Below the pieces are notes generated by a model. The model was not told the origin of the DNA and did no database searches. It saw nothing but the letters and a program-made list of their open reading frames with translations. This document shows, piece after piece, positions 8,993 to 16,766 of a DNA stretch of 64,000 nucleotides (the stretch's first letter is position 1; each line of letters starts with the position of its first letter). The position numbers were made by a program, and so were the translations under genes. The stretch is from positions 1 through 64,000 of the forward strand of contig DATKEN010000074.1 in assembly GCA_035512155.1 (NCBI GenBank). Direction: 5' to 3'. The stretch comes from JABCYV01 sp035512155. GTDB taxonomy: Bacteria; Acidobacteriota; Terriglobia; Terriglobales; Acidobacteriaceae.

Positions 8993-11900
8993 GTTCGGAG
9001 CACTGGGACCGCATCAAGGAAATACTGGAGCAAGCGCTGCGGCTGGCGCCCGCAGAACGACAAGCCTATCTTGACTCAGCGTGTCGAACGGATGTCGATC
9101 TGCGCAGCGAAGTTGAGTCTTTGATTGCTTCTCACGGGGAGGCGGGAAGCCAGTTTTTGGCTGCAGCCGCAGCGGATGTTCTGCAAATGGCTTCGCCGCG
9201 TGCTCTCGCGACCGGAACGAAGCTCGGCCCTTATGAAATTATCGAGCTGCTGGGTGCCGGCGGGATGGGCGAGGTTTACCGGGCGCGGGACGTGCGCCTG
9301 GACCGCTGTGTTGCGATCAAGATTCTGCCTCCCGCACTCTCTGCCGACAGTGATCGGCTGCGGCGCTTCGAGCAGGAAGCGCGTTCCGCATCTGCTCTTA
9401 ACCACCCCAATATCGTTATCATCTACGCCCTGGGACTACACGATTCCACTCACTACATTGCAATGGAGCTGGTGCAGGGCAAGACGCTGCGCGAGCTGCT
9501 TGCTGCCGGACCACTGCCGGTACGAAAAGCAATTGAGATTGCCGCGCAAGTAGCCGAGGGCCTGGCCAAGGCGCATGAAGCAGGCATCACGCACAGGGAC
9601 TTGAAGCCCGAAAACCTGATCATCTCTGATGACGGAGTTGTCAAGATCCTCGACTTTGGGCTGGCGAAGCTCACACTACCCAGCGGAGAGCTGACGGATA
9701 TGAGCGCTACGCTCGCATGCCAGACCCTGCCGGGCCTGATCATGGGAACGGTGGAATATATGTCGCCGGAGCAAGCCAGCGGCCGTCGGCTGGATTTCCA
9801 TTCAGACCAGTTCTCATTCGGCTTGGTGCTCTACGAAATGGTGACCGGAAAGCGAGCTTTTCAGGGAAGCACACCAACAGAGATGCTGGCGGCCATTCTC
9901 CGGGATCAGCCCGAACCGATCGGAATGCAAAACCCCGATGCCCCAGCTCCGCTAGTTTGGGCCATCGAGAGGTGCCTGACGAAGGAGCCCGATAAGCGTT
10001 ACGTTTCTACCCGAGATCTTGCCCGGGAACTTGCGGCCATACGCGATCGCTTCTCGGAAAAGCCAGTAAAACAGGTGGAGACGCGCCCGGCGAATCTTCC
10101 TGTGCAGCGGACTGGGTTTGTGGGGCGGGAGAAGGAAGTAGCAGCTGCCAAAGAACTGCTGCTGCGCCCGGATGTGCGCCTGGTAACAGTCACCGGTCCG
10201 GGAGGAATCGGCAAAACGCGCCTTGCTGTGCATGTGGCCAGTAGCCTTGTCGAGTTCTTTCCGGGTGGCATTCATTTTGTTCCGCTGTCCCCGGTAATCG
10301 ATCCGGGCTTGATCGCTTCTGTGATCGTTCAAACATTGGGGATCCGGGAGGCGGGAGGCCAGCCACCGCTCGAAGTGCTCAAGCAGAATCTGCAGGATTC
10401 GTCGCGCGCACCGATCCTCCTTCTGCTGGACAATTTCGAGCACCTGATTCACGCAGCACCCACCGTGGCGGAACTGCTGACGATGGGTCCCAATCTTAAA
10501 ATCATGGTAACGAGTCGCGCAGCACTGCACGTGTACGGAGAACATGAATTTCCGGTGCCGCCGCTTGCGATGCCGGATTCGCTGGCGGTGCCTCCAGTCG
10601 ACGTCCTGTCGCAATATCCAGCCGTCGCGCTGTTCGTACAGCGCGCGGTCGCGGTCAAGCCGGATTTTGAACTCAACCGAGAAAACGCAGCCATCGTCAC
10701 CGAGATTTGCGCCCGGTTGGATGGTCTGCCGCTCGCGATCGAGCTCGCTGCCGCCCGAGTCAAGGTTCTTTCCCCTTCTTCGATGCGGACACGCCTGGCG
10801 AGCCGGTTGCAGCTATTGACAGGCGGAGCGCGGGACCTGCCGCAGCGGCAGCAGACGCTTCGCGCCGCCATCGATTGGAGCTACGATCTGCTGAGCCCCG
10901 CCGAGCAGAAACTCCTCCGAAGATTATCGGTGTTCGTGGGCGGATGCACGCTGGAAGGCGTGGAAGCTGTGTGCGACACCAAGAGCGATCTCGAGTTAGA
11001 CCTTCTCGACGGTATGTCATCTCTGGTGGACAAAAGCCTGGTGCAGCACTTCGAGCAAGCCAAAAGCGAATCGCGGTTCGTGATGCTGGAGACGATTCGC
11101 GAGTACGCTCTGGAAAAACTGGCGGCAAGTGGAGAGAAACCGCTGACGAAACGCGCCCATGCCGCCTACTGCCTGGTGCTGGCAGAAGAAGAGGCTGCGG
11201 AGCAGAGCGGTGCGGAGGGGACGGAATGGCTGGAACACTTCGGGTTGGAACACGACAATTTTCTTGCCGGTCTTGATTGGCTCACAGAAACCGGAGATGC
11301 GGACTGGGGCCTGCGTCTCGGGACCGCCCTGTTTCGCTTTTGGGAGACGCGCGAATACCTCGCTGAAGGCAGGGGCCGACTGGGGAAGCTGCTGAAACTT
11401 CCGGGAGCGGCAGCCCCAACGAAAACTCGTGCACGTGCGCTTTTTGCTGCGGGCGTGCTCGCGGCCGAGCAAGGGGATTACGTCTCGGCGGATGCGCTCC
11501 TTCGGGAAAGTCTCGACATCTCGCGTGAGTTGCGTGATCAGCAGGGTGCCGCTGTCTCTCTGAACGCGCTGGCGGTCAATGCTCGGGACCGAGGTGACTT
11601 CGCAACTGCGCGCTCACTATTCGAAGATAGCTTAGCGCTATGGAGAGAACTGGGCGACCAGAAAGCTGTGGCTCGTTCCCTCAGCAACTTGGCTAGTGTC
11701 GTCAAAATGCAGGGTGACTATGCTAGCGCACGCTCCTTGTATGGGGAGTGTCTCTTGATCTTCCAGGGACTGGGAGACCGGACGGGCGTCGCGTGGTCGA
11801 TGAACAATCAGGGAGATGTTGCGCATGACCAGGGGGACTCCGCAACGGCGCGGACGTTGTACGAGGGGGCCCTGTCAATTTTTCGGGAACTGGGTGATCG

Positions 11901-12330
11901 CTGGGGCATTGCAGGCACGCTTGCTGATCTGGGGAGCTTGGCGAGAGAGCAGGGGAATTGCGCCTCAGCGCGTTCTCTTTACCGGGAAAGCATAAAAGTG
12001 TTCCGGGAACTGGAACATAAACGCGGAATTGCGCGCCTGCTGGAGTGTTTCGCGTGCTCAGCGGCGGTTGAGCAGGAAGCAGAGCGTTCGCTGCGGCTGG
12101 CGGGCGCGGCAGCTGCGCTGCGCCAAAATATTGGCGCGCCGCTCACGATGGCAGAACAAGCCAAACTGGAGGGAAGTTTGCAGGCTGCGCGGCAAGCGTT
12201 GACTAACACGGCAGGGACAACAGCCTGGTTAGAAGGTTGGGCTTTGCCCGTCGAGAAAGCCATTGAAGAGGTGTTGATGCCCGAGACTGCATCTCGCTCG
12301 GATCAAGGCATCGGGGTCCGGAACGGCTGA
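8989..12330 (+). CDS. Fusion protein: Ser/Thr kinase + NB-ARC-type ATPase + TPR repeats
   Basis: A 1,113-residue signalling protein. Residues ~1–75 form a helical leader common to these kinases (WDRIKEILEQALRLAPAERQAYLD). The Hanks-type kinase (~80–350) has the Gly loop GAGGMGEVYRA (~87), Lys in AIKILPP (~110), catalytic HRDLKPEN (~201), DFGLAKL (~221) and a GTVEYMSPEQ activation segment. An NB-ARC/AAA-like STAND module follows, with Walker A GPGGIGKT (~403), LLLLDNFEHL and the GLPLAIELAAARVK motif. The C-terminal ~330 residues are TPRs (repeats near G-D-x-x-x-A-R-S-L). No membrane helix separates the modules, so it is probably cytosolic. Coupled to the ECF sigma gene. STAND/TPR halves of this kind resemble AfsR/MalT-type signal integrators. 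Confidence 0.92.
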   Translation: MSSEHWDRIKEILEQALRLAPAERQAYLDSACRTDVDLRSEVESLIASHGEAGSQFLAAAAADVLQMASPRALATGTKLGPYEIIELLGAGGMGEVYRARDVRLDRCVAIKILPPALSADSDRLRRFEQEARSASALNHPNIVIIYALGLHDSTHYIAMELVQGKTLRELLAAGPLPVRKAIEIAAQVAEGLAKAHEAGITHRDLKPENLIISDDGVVKILDFGLAKLTLPSGELTDMSATLACQTLPGLIMGTVEYMSPEQASGRRLDFHSDQFSFGLVLYEMVTGKRAFQGSTPTEMLAAILRDQPEPIGMQNPDAPAPLVWAIERCLTKEPDKRYVSTRDLARELAAIRDRFSEKPVKQVETRPANLPVQRTGFVGREKEVAAAKELLLRPDVRLVTVTGPGGIGKTRLAVHVASSLVEFFPGGIHFVPLSPVIDPGLIASVIVQTLGIREAGGQPPLEVLKQNLQDSSRAPILLLLDNFEHLIHAAPTVAELLTMGPNLKIMVTSRAALHVYGEHEFPVPPLAMPDSLAVPPVDVLSQYPAVALFVQRAVAVKPDFELNRENAAIVTEICARLDGLPLAIELAAARVKVLSPSSMRTRLASRLQLLTGGARDLPQRQQTLRAAIDWSYDLLSPAEQKLLRRLSVFVGGCTLEGVEAVCDTKSDLELDLLDGMSSLVDKSLVQHFEQAKSESRFVMLETIREYALEKLAASGEKPLTKRAHAAYCLVLAEEEAAEQSGAEGTEWLEHFGLEHDNFLAGLDWLTETGDADWGLRLGTALFRFWETREYLAEGRGRLGKLLKLPGAAAPTKTRARALFAAGVLAAEQGDYVSADALLRESLDISRELRDQQGAAVSLNALAVNARDRGDFATARSLFEDSLALWRELGDQKAVARSLSNLASVVKMQGDYASARSLYGECLLIFQGLGDRTGVAWSMNNQGDVAHDQGDSATARTLYEGALSIFRELGDRWGIAGTLADLGSLAREQGNCASARSLYRESIKVFRELEHKRGIARLLECFACSAAVEQEAERSLRLAGAAAALRQNIGAPLTMAEQAKLEGSLQAARQALTNTAGTTAWLEGWALPVEKAIEEVLMPETASRSDQGIGVRNG

Positions 12331-12364
12331 CGTGATTCGGAGACCCAGAAGACTCAGCCAGGAC

Positions 12365-12637
12365 TTACTCCGCGCTTGCCGGGTCGATAAGGCGGCGCAC
12401 CGCGGAGACGCGATTGGCAGGAAGGCCCACGCGCTTGGCATGTTCTTTGATGGTCGCCTCGTCCGGGGCGAGGTAGACGCAGTACACCTTGTCGCCAGTT
12501 ACGTAGCTATGCAGCCACTGAATCTCGGGACCCATTTCCTTCAGAACGTTGACCGACTTTTGCGAGATTTCCCGCAACTGAGCATCGGACAGACTTCCAG
12601 CTCCCGGGACTTCCCGCTCGATGACGAATTTAGGCAC
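12365..12637 (-). CDS. DUF4242 (SCO4226-like) small protein
   Basis: A ~90-residue ferredoxin-fold protein of the DUF4242 family, recognised by PKFVIEREVPGAG at the N-terminus, WLHSYVTGDKVYCVYLAPDEATI in the middle, and the HAKRVGLPANRVSAVRRLIDP ending. The actinobacterial member SCO4226 binds nickel; function elsewhere is unknown. GTG 12637 has AGAGGG six bases upstream and gives the usual family N-terminus. ATG codons at 12643 and 12670 are alternatives with poorer spacing. The gene faces the kinase gene tail to tail. The IS1-like element is inserted 60 bp upstream of its start, so its promoter region may be disturbed. Confidence 0.75.
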   Translation of the reverse strand: MPKFVIEREVPGAGSLSDAQLREISQKSVNVLKEMGPEIQWLHSYVTGDKVYCVYLAPDEATIKEHAKRVGLPANRVSAVRRLIDPASAE

Positions 12638-12696
12638 GAGCATCCCTCTGATGCGCACAGATGCTAGCATGCAGATGGAGCGGCTTCAAGACGGCT

Positions 12697-12704
12697 GGGC
12701 CCGA
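12697..12704. repeat. Target-site duplication, left copy
   Basis: GGGCCCGA immediately outside the left inverted repeat of the IS1-like element. An identical copy lies at 14959–14966 immediately outside the right end, an 8-bp duplication as expected for IS1-family insertion. Confidence 0.9.
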
Positions 12705-12721
12705 GGTAGTGTCCTAATTTG
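12705..12721 (+). repeat. Left terminal inverted repeat of the IS1-like element
   Basis: GGTAGTGTCCTAATTTG, the exact reverse complement of 14942–14958. The reverse-strand passenger gene ends 11 bp inside it. Confidence 0.92.
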
Positions 12722-12731
12722 GTTTTTGGCT

Positions 12732-13649
12732 CTAATCTGCCTCGTTGTAGGTGTCACAGCTTTGTACGTGTTTCAGATCAGGGGAGACGTACATGCAAAA
12801 AGTAACGTGGTGCGTTACCCCAAAAATATCGTCATAATTCCCTTTCCCGAACAGGTACAAAAGGAGATCGCCATTGCGGATGTCTCTAATATTCTGCTCC
12901 GTGAGTTTGTTGCTGCTTGGATTGGTGTTCAGAACCAGTTCTCCATTAGGTTGCAGAACGTCAATGCTAGGACGCGAACCTGCGTGATGATAGATGGGAT
13001 GAAATGGGTCTCCCTTCTTGGAGGCGTTCAAGGCGACATGCGAACCGAATTTAAGCGCCGGAGTTTTACCATTATTCCTGAAAGTGACACCAATAACGGG
13101 AATGGACTGGTCAGCTTTAAGTTCAAAAGTGGAAACAGTAGTAGGCCCAACCCAAGCTCTCTGATCCAATCGGTTTTGTTCAATAGTGGCATCGAGAGAT
13201 TTTTTACCTTGTCCAACCACCCCCTCCATCGCGGTAGCGATACGCTCATCTGCGGCAATGATTCTGTCAGTCTGTGCTCCGCTGTCATGCATCTCCCGCC
13301 ATTGCATATAGGCCAGCAGAACAATGCCGAAAGTCAGGAAAACGACGGCCTTGTCGGTCCAACTCGCTCGCTCGCGGAATGGATCGTTCCACCATTCCCT
13401 AATCGCTCCAAGGTATGTCTTTCTGCTGGCGTTGTGCTGGTCTTTGGTGGGGTCTTCGTCGTGTATTTCATGGGCTTGGGTTTGATTGACAGGTATTTCA
13501 TTGCCGGGAGCATTGGGGGCTTTGTGGCCTGCTCTTGGTCGCCTGCGGTTTCTGGTTGATACATCTCGGATACCCTCGGAGAAGCAATATTGTACCACGA
13601 AAATGCTTGACAGGGTGTAATTGTTGGGGTACAGTAATGGACATGGCAA
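12732..13649 (-). CDS. Passenger gene: membrane-anchored protein of unknown function
   Basis: Up to 305 residues. After a polar N-terminal region comes a cytosolic segment (AIREWWNDPFRERASWTDK) and one membrane helix (VVFLTFGIVLLAYMQW, ~115–131). A helical stalk follows (TDRIIAADERIATAMEG, SLDATIEQNRLDQRAWVGP), then a C-terminal beta-rich domain with FRNNGKTPALKFGSHVAL, a pattern seen in many bacterial hypothetical membrane proteins. The true start is unclear: the ATG at 13649 overlaps the transposase start on the other strand. The residues before ~70 are also plausible in a second frame that begins at ATG 13564, so a frameshift near 13440 is possible. No known transposition role; best described as cargo. 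Confidence 0.6.
   Translation of the reverse strand: MPCPLLYPNNYTLSSIFVVQYCFSEGIRDVSTRNRRRPRAGHKAPNAPGNEIPVNQTQAHEIHDEDPTKDQHNASRKTYLGAIREWWNDPFRERASWTDKAVVFLTFGIVLLAYMQWREMHDSGAQTDRIIAADERIATAMEGVVGQGKKSLDATIEQNRLDQRAWVGPTTVSTFELKADQSIPVIGVTFRNNGKTPALKFGSHVALNASKKGDPFHPIYHHAGSRPSIDVLQPNGELVLNTNPSSNKLTEQNIRDIRNGDLLLYLFGKGNYDDIFGVTHHVTFCMYVSPDLKHVQSCDTYNEAD
13607..13635 (+). promoter_or_regulatory. Sigma-70-type promoter for the transposase gene
   Basis: TTGACA (13607–13612), a 17-bp spacer and TACAGT (13630–13635). A transcript would begin about seven bases later, at ~13642, which is next to the second in-frame ATG (13643). The transposase mRNA may therefore be leaderless. Confidence 0.6.
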
Positions 13650-14470
13650 ACCTACTCAACAAAGACAAGCAAATCGCGGTTATCGGGGCGCTAGCCGAAG
13701 GTTCTAGTATCCGTTCAATTGAGCGGATTACGGGCGTTCACCGGGATACGATCATGCGGCTAGGTGTCCGCGTGGGTAAAGGCTGCGAAACGCTACTGGA
13801 TTACAAGATGCAAGACTTGGATTGCCGCTATTTACAGTTCGATGAGCTGTGGGGATTCATCGGCAAAAAAGAGCGCCATGTCAGCGTAGACGATAACCCG
13901 GAACTCGGTGATGTGTGGACGTTCTGCGCGATAGATTCCGAAACCAAACTGGTGCCATCATTTAAGGTTGGGAAGCGAAACAGCATCACTACTGCGCAGT
14001 TTGTGCAAGATGTTGCCAGCCGGATGCGGCATCGAGTGCAGGTTTCCAGCGACGCGATGCACCTATACGTTGAGGCTATGGAGCGCACATTCGGTGCCGA
14101 CGTGGATTACGGTCAGTGCGTGAAAGTTTACGTCCATGATGCTACACAGCATCCAGAGCACAAATACAGTGCTCCGCACTTCGCATCCGCTGTGCGGCGA
14201 CCCATCACCGGTAACCCTGAGATGGAACTGGTTTCCACCAGCCATATTGAGCGCCTGAACGCAACAACGCGCTTGCACATAAAGCGGCTTTCACGTCTGA
14301 CGCTGGCCTTCAGCAAAAAACTCGATAACTTCAAAGCCGCCGTTGCCTTGCACTTCGCTTACTACAATCTGGTAAAACGGCATGGCTCCTTGCGCTGCAC
14401 TCCCGCAATGGCGGCTGGTATCGAGCGAGACTTTCTGACGGTTGGTGATCTAGTGGACACAGCAGTATGA
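13637..14470 (+). CDS. IS1-family-like DDE transposase
   Basis: A 277-residue transposase. An N-terminal HTH (~10–45, ALAEGSSIRSIERITGVHRDTIMRL) resembles the InsA-like region of IS1 transposases, here in one uninterrupted frame rather than an InsA/InsB frameshift pair. The catalytic core has Asp in YLQFDELWGFIGKK, Asp in VSSDAMHLYVEA and Glu in STSHIERLNATTR, giving a DDE triad. The C-terminus (SRLTLAFSKKLDNFKAAVALHFAYYNLVKRH) is typical of IS1-like proteins. ATG 13637 overlaps the edge of the predicted promoter, so ATG 13643 (MANLLNKDKQ) is the more probable start. The stop overlaps the next gene by four bases (ATGA). Confidence 0.88.
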   Translation: MDMANLLNKDKQIAVIGALAEGSSIRSIERITGVHRDTIMRLGVRVGKGCETLLDYKMQDLDCRYLQFDELWGFIGKKERHVSVDDNPELGDVWTFCAIDSETKLVPSFKVGKRNSITTAQFVQDVASRMRHRVQVSSDAMHLYVEAMERTFGADVDYGQCVKVYVHDATQHPEHKYSAPHFASAVRRPITGNPEMELVSTSHIERLNATTRLHIKRLSRLTLAFSKKLDNFKAAVALHFAYYNLVKRHGSLRCTPAMAAGIERDFLTVGDLVDTAV

Positions 14471-14769
14471 GCTATATCCAAGAATTGCAGGATGTAATCC
14501 GTAAACTGCATGGCGTGGAGTCGAGTCACGTTGAGAGTGTGGCAGTAAAAGAAACATTTCAGGGTAAAACCGTATGGGAAGGAGTCGTTGAAGTATTCGA
14601 TTTGATAGGCCATCCGACAGCACTCCGCGTCTATGCATGGGCGCACGATGGAAAACGTCCGAAGGAATCAAGCGTAGCTGTGCTGCATATAGAGCCAATC
14701 ACGTCAGCTGCGGCTGCAGTAAGAGCGGCAATCGTACAGGAGTTTAGGAACCTTGAAGCAGCGGAATAA
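14467..14769 (+). CDS. Accessory gene of the IS1-like element, unknown function
   Basis: A 100-residue soluble alpha/beta protein whose ATG overlaps the transposase stop, indicating translational coupling. Sequence features are an N-terminal helix (YIQELQDVIRKLHG), a strand-rich middle (VAVKETFQGKTVWEGVVEVFDL, then ALRVYAWAHDGKR) and a C-terminal helix. I recognise no domain. Its constant position directly after the transposase suggests a regulatory or accessory role in transposition, but that is inference. Confidence 0.65.
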   Translation: MSYIQELQDVIRKLHGVESSHVESVAVKETFQGKTVWEGVVEVFDLIGHPTALRVYAWAHDGKRPKESSVAVLHIEPITSAAAAVRAAIVQEFRNLEAAE

Positions 14770-14935
14770 GAAACCCGGCAGACCACGATTACCGAAGGGA
14801 AACGCTAAGGTTGGAACCTTGCGAGTCCGCATGATGCCCCACGAATTACGGGCTATCGAACTCTTGGCGAAAGCGCAAAAGCAGTCAGTCTCGGAATGGG
14901 TTAGAGGCACGTTGAGGGCCGCTGCCAATGTCTGA
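14753..14935 (+). CDS. Predicted ribbon-helix-helix-like DNA-binding protein of the IS1-like element
   Basis: A 60-residue basic protein beginning at TTG 14753 with AGGA six bases upstream, overlapping the previous gene by 17 bases. A Lys/Arg/Pro-rich start (KKPGRPRLPKGNAK, AT-hook-like) precedes a strand (GTLRVRMMPHEL) and two helices (RAIELLAKAQKQ, SVSEWVRGTLRAAA), the layout of small RHH/CopG-type repressors. It ends seven bases before the right inverted repeat. It probably autoregulates the element or binds its ends; no direct evidence. Confidence 0.6.
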   Translation: MKQRNKKPGRPRLPKGNAKVGTLRVRMMPHELRAIELLAKAQKQSVSEWVRGTLRAAANV

Positions 14936-14941
14936 AAAGTT

Positions 14942-14958
14942 CAAATTAGGACACTACC
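14942..14958 (-). repeat. Right terminal inverted repeat of the IS1-like element
   Basis: CAAATTAGGACACTACC, the exact reverse complement of 12705–12721. Confidence 0.92.
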
Positions 14959-14966
14959 GGGCCCGA
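14959..14966. repeat. Target-site duplication, right copy
   Basis: GGGCCCGA directly outside the right inverted repeat, identical to 12697–12704. Confidence 0.9.
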
Positions 14967-14987
14967 AGGTAGTGGTGCGGTTTGATT

Positions 14988-15047
14988 TGTCATCCTGGAG
15001 CAAGCGCTCTTTGCGCCGCGAAAGCCTGGCCTGAGCGCAGTCGAGGG
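14988..15047. repeat. Remnant of a dispersed TGTCATCC-type repeat
   Basis: Begins TGTCATCCTGG and ends GAGCGCAGTCGAGGG, resembling the ends of the small repeat elements at 36379–36464 and 53227–53368. It occupies most of the 229-bp non-coding stretch between the IS1-like element and the OsmC gene; nothing else is recognisable there. Confidence 0.4.
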
Positions 15048-15195
15048 CAATCTGGGCGAGCGGTGCGAGTCGTCGCGTTCTTTGCGAGGCAATATCGCAC
15101 GCTTGGCTCGCTTCCTTGTCAAACTGCACCAATACCTGGCCGAAGCTGTCCCGGTCACCGGAGAGTCGCCAACTAACATAACGAACGAGGTCGCA

Positions 15196-15702
15196 ATGGA
15201 TCTTCGAACGCTTCAGAAGCCGCTGAAAGAGCAATACCGCAATGACCCTAATGCCTCGCAAATCACGCTGCGGGCGAAGGGCGGGCAGACGGATGTCCCA
15301 ACTACCTGTTCGGTCGATATCGGACGGGCCATCTACCAAGCCGAAGCTCACAAGGGAGTCGGCGGCGCCGGTACCGGTGCCTGTTCCGGCGACCTTTTAC
15401 TTGGGGCTCTGGCGGCTTGTGCGCAGATCACGTGTCAGATGGTGGCCGCGGCCATGGGCATCGCAACCGAACGCATTGAGGTCACGGTGGAGGGAGACTT
15501 GGATCTCCGAGGTACGCTTGGCCTTTCAAAAGACGTGCGCGTCGGCTTTGACAGCATTCATCTTCAGTTTGACATTGCCGCCCCTAAGGCAACTCTGGAA
15601 CAACTGCGCGCATTGCGCGAAAAAACAGAACAGTATTGCGTGGTGATGCAGACCTTAATACGGCCGCCGAAGCTCCAATCCGAATGGGTTGGTCAGGATT
15701 GA
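15196..15702 (+). CDS. OsmC-family protein
   Basis: A 168-residue OsmC-fold protein, distinct from the one at 6688–7275. Visible features are VDIGRAIYQAEAHKGVGGAG (a strand and glycine-rich loop), the helix SGDLLLGALAACAQITCQMVA with two Cys (AAC and TC), and IEVTVEGDLDLRGTLGL followed by a FDIAAPKATLEQLRAL segment. OsmC proteins use such cysteines for peroxide reduction; whether both are catalytic here is not clear. ATG 15196 has GAGG six to nine bases upstream; upstream in-frame starts are not supported. It lies just beyond the right end of the IS1-like element, so the insertion may have replaced its upstream control region. Confidence 0.82.
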   Translation: MDLRTLQKPLKEQYRNDPNASQITLRAKGGQTDVPTTCSVDIGRAIYQAEAHKGVGGAGTGACSGDLLLGALAACAQITCQMVAAAMGIATERIEVTVEGDLDLRGTLGLSKDVRVGFDSIHLQFDIAAPKATLEQLRALREKTEQYCVVMQTLIRPPKLQSEWVGQD

Positions 15703-15903
15703 ACACTCGACCGCAGATTTGAATTTATAGAGCAGCTCACAGTTGCCTGTTTGGCAAGTATCCGTCCAGAATCTTGCCGTGAGAACGAAAGGCCAACCTC
15801 CGCTCTTAGCCAATGCTTGAAAAAATATCCGGTCCCTGTCGATTTCGTCATCCCTCGTTCGACAAACAAGTAGAAGCAAGAAGAAAGGCCAGAGGAGGCC
15901 GAT

Positions 15904-16290
15904 ATGGCGAGGCAGCGGACAACCTTTCGAAGTTCCCAGTCAATCACAGGAGCAGTCCTCGTGGGGTCGGGGATGTTTATTCTCTATGAGAACCTGGTTG
16001 TCTCGGTTGCGTGGTTGCGTCACGTCCTCGGCGCTAACAGTTCTGAAGCACTAGGGGTTTTGCCCGCCGTTATCCTGACGGTCTCGCAAGTTTTGCAAGC
16101 CCATGCCGCCAATCACCAGCGCTTTCTACAGGCTTTCTTTCAGCACATGTTGGCCGCATCCTGGCCGTTGCTGCTCGTCACAGTTGGAATGGCATTATCG
16201 CGGGATATCTTCACGGACAATGTCAACACAGCTCACAAAAAAGACCGTGCACTTGTCGATCTGACTGCCAGTCGTTCGACATTCAGGTAG
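15904..16290 (+). CDS. Small integral membrane protein of unknown function
   Basis: A 128-residue protein whose ATG is preceded by AGAGGAGG. Two hydrophobic stretches (~16–30, AVLVGSGMFILYENLVV, and ~90–105, WPLLLVTVGMAL) flank an Ala/Val/Leu-rich region (LGVLPAVILTVSQVLQ) that may also enter the membrane. No family is recognised. It probably forms a transcript with the YciI-like gene 31 bp downstream. The 201 bp upstream (15703–15903) show no feature. Confidence 0.65.
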   Translation: MARQRTTFRSSQSITGAVLVGSGMFILYENLVVSVAWLRHVLGANSSEALGVLPAVILTVSQVLQAHAANHQRFLQAFFQHMLAASWPLLLVTVGMALSRDIFTDNVNTAHKKDRALVDLTASRSTFR

Positions 16291-16321
16291 AGATCAGCGA
16301 ATCTCAAATTCAAAAGGAGAA

Positions 16322-16753
16322 ATGAAAATGAGAGTCATGGCGATAGTCAAGGCCAACAAGGACTCAGAAGCAGGCGTGATGCCGAAGCAAAAGCTGCTTG
16401 CGGAAATGGGAAAGTTCAACGAAGAGCTGGCAAAGGCCGGTGTCCTGCTCGCTGGTGACGGGCTCCATCCCAGCTCCAAAGGCAAGCGCGTCCGGTTTTC
16501 GGGAGAGAAGCGCACTGTGATTGACGGGCCTTTCGCCGAGACCAAGGAGTTGGTCGCTGGCTTCTGGCTCTGGCGGGTGAAGTCAATGGAAGAGGCGGTC
16601 GAGTGGCTCAAACGCTGCCCCAATCCTCACGAGGGAGAAGCCGAGATTGAAATTCGCCCGCTCTTTGAGGTGGAAGACTTCGGTTCCGAACTATCACCGG
16701 AGCTCAGGAAGCGGGAGAAGCAACTGCGCACCGAGGTGGCCGCGAAGAAGTAG
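16322..16753 (+). CDS. YciI/DGPF-domain protein
   Basis: A 143-residue protein with the YCII-related (DGPF) ferredoxin-like fold, identified by DGPFAETKELVAGFWLWRVKS followed by EEAVEWLKRCPNPHEGEAEIEIRPLFE. This family includes YciI and small proteins often encoded beside ECF sigma factors; catalytic activity is unproven, though a His/Asp pair is usually conserved. AAGGAG lies just upstream of two candidate starts (ATG 16322 and ATG 16328). It converges with the cupin gene, whose stop lies 13 bp beyond. Confidence 0.85.
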   Translation: MKMRVMAIVKANKDSEAGVMPKQKLLAEMGKFNEELAKAGVLLAGDGLHPSSKGKRVRFSGEKRTVIDGPFAETKELVAGFWLWRVKSMEEAVEWLKRCPNPHEGEAEIEIRPLFEVEDFGSELSPELRKREKQLRTEVAAKK

Positions 16754-16766
16754 TCGCGGCCACCCG

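Larger units (their letters stand above)
12705..14958. mobile_element. IS1-family-like element with accessory genes (2,254 bp)
   Basis: Bounded by perfect 17-bp terminal inverted repeats (12705–12721 and 14942–14958) and flanked by an 8-bp duplication GGGCCCGA. It contains a DDE transposase gene (13637–14470, forward) with IS1-type signatures. Two small forward genes are coupled to it (14467–14769 and 14753–14935), and a membrane-anchored protein is on the reverse strand (12732–13649). Classic IS1 is ~0.77 kb with only insA/insB, so this is an enlarged relative carrying passenger genes. The intact ends and exact duplication indicate a recent insertion between the DUF4242 gene and the OsmC gene. 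Confidence 0.9.

Noticed and set aside
12621..13559. A long forward frame (312 codons) opposite the reverse-strand passenger gene
   Set aside because: It begins in host DNA outside the element and reads across the inverted repeat, its translation has no family-like pattern, and the reverse frame has a clear membrane helix and RAWVGP/RNNGKTP motifs.
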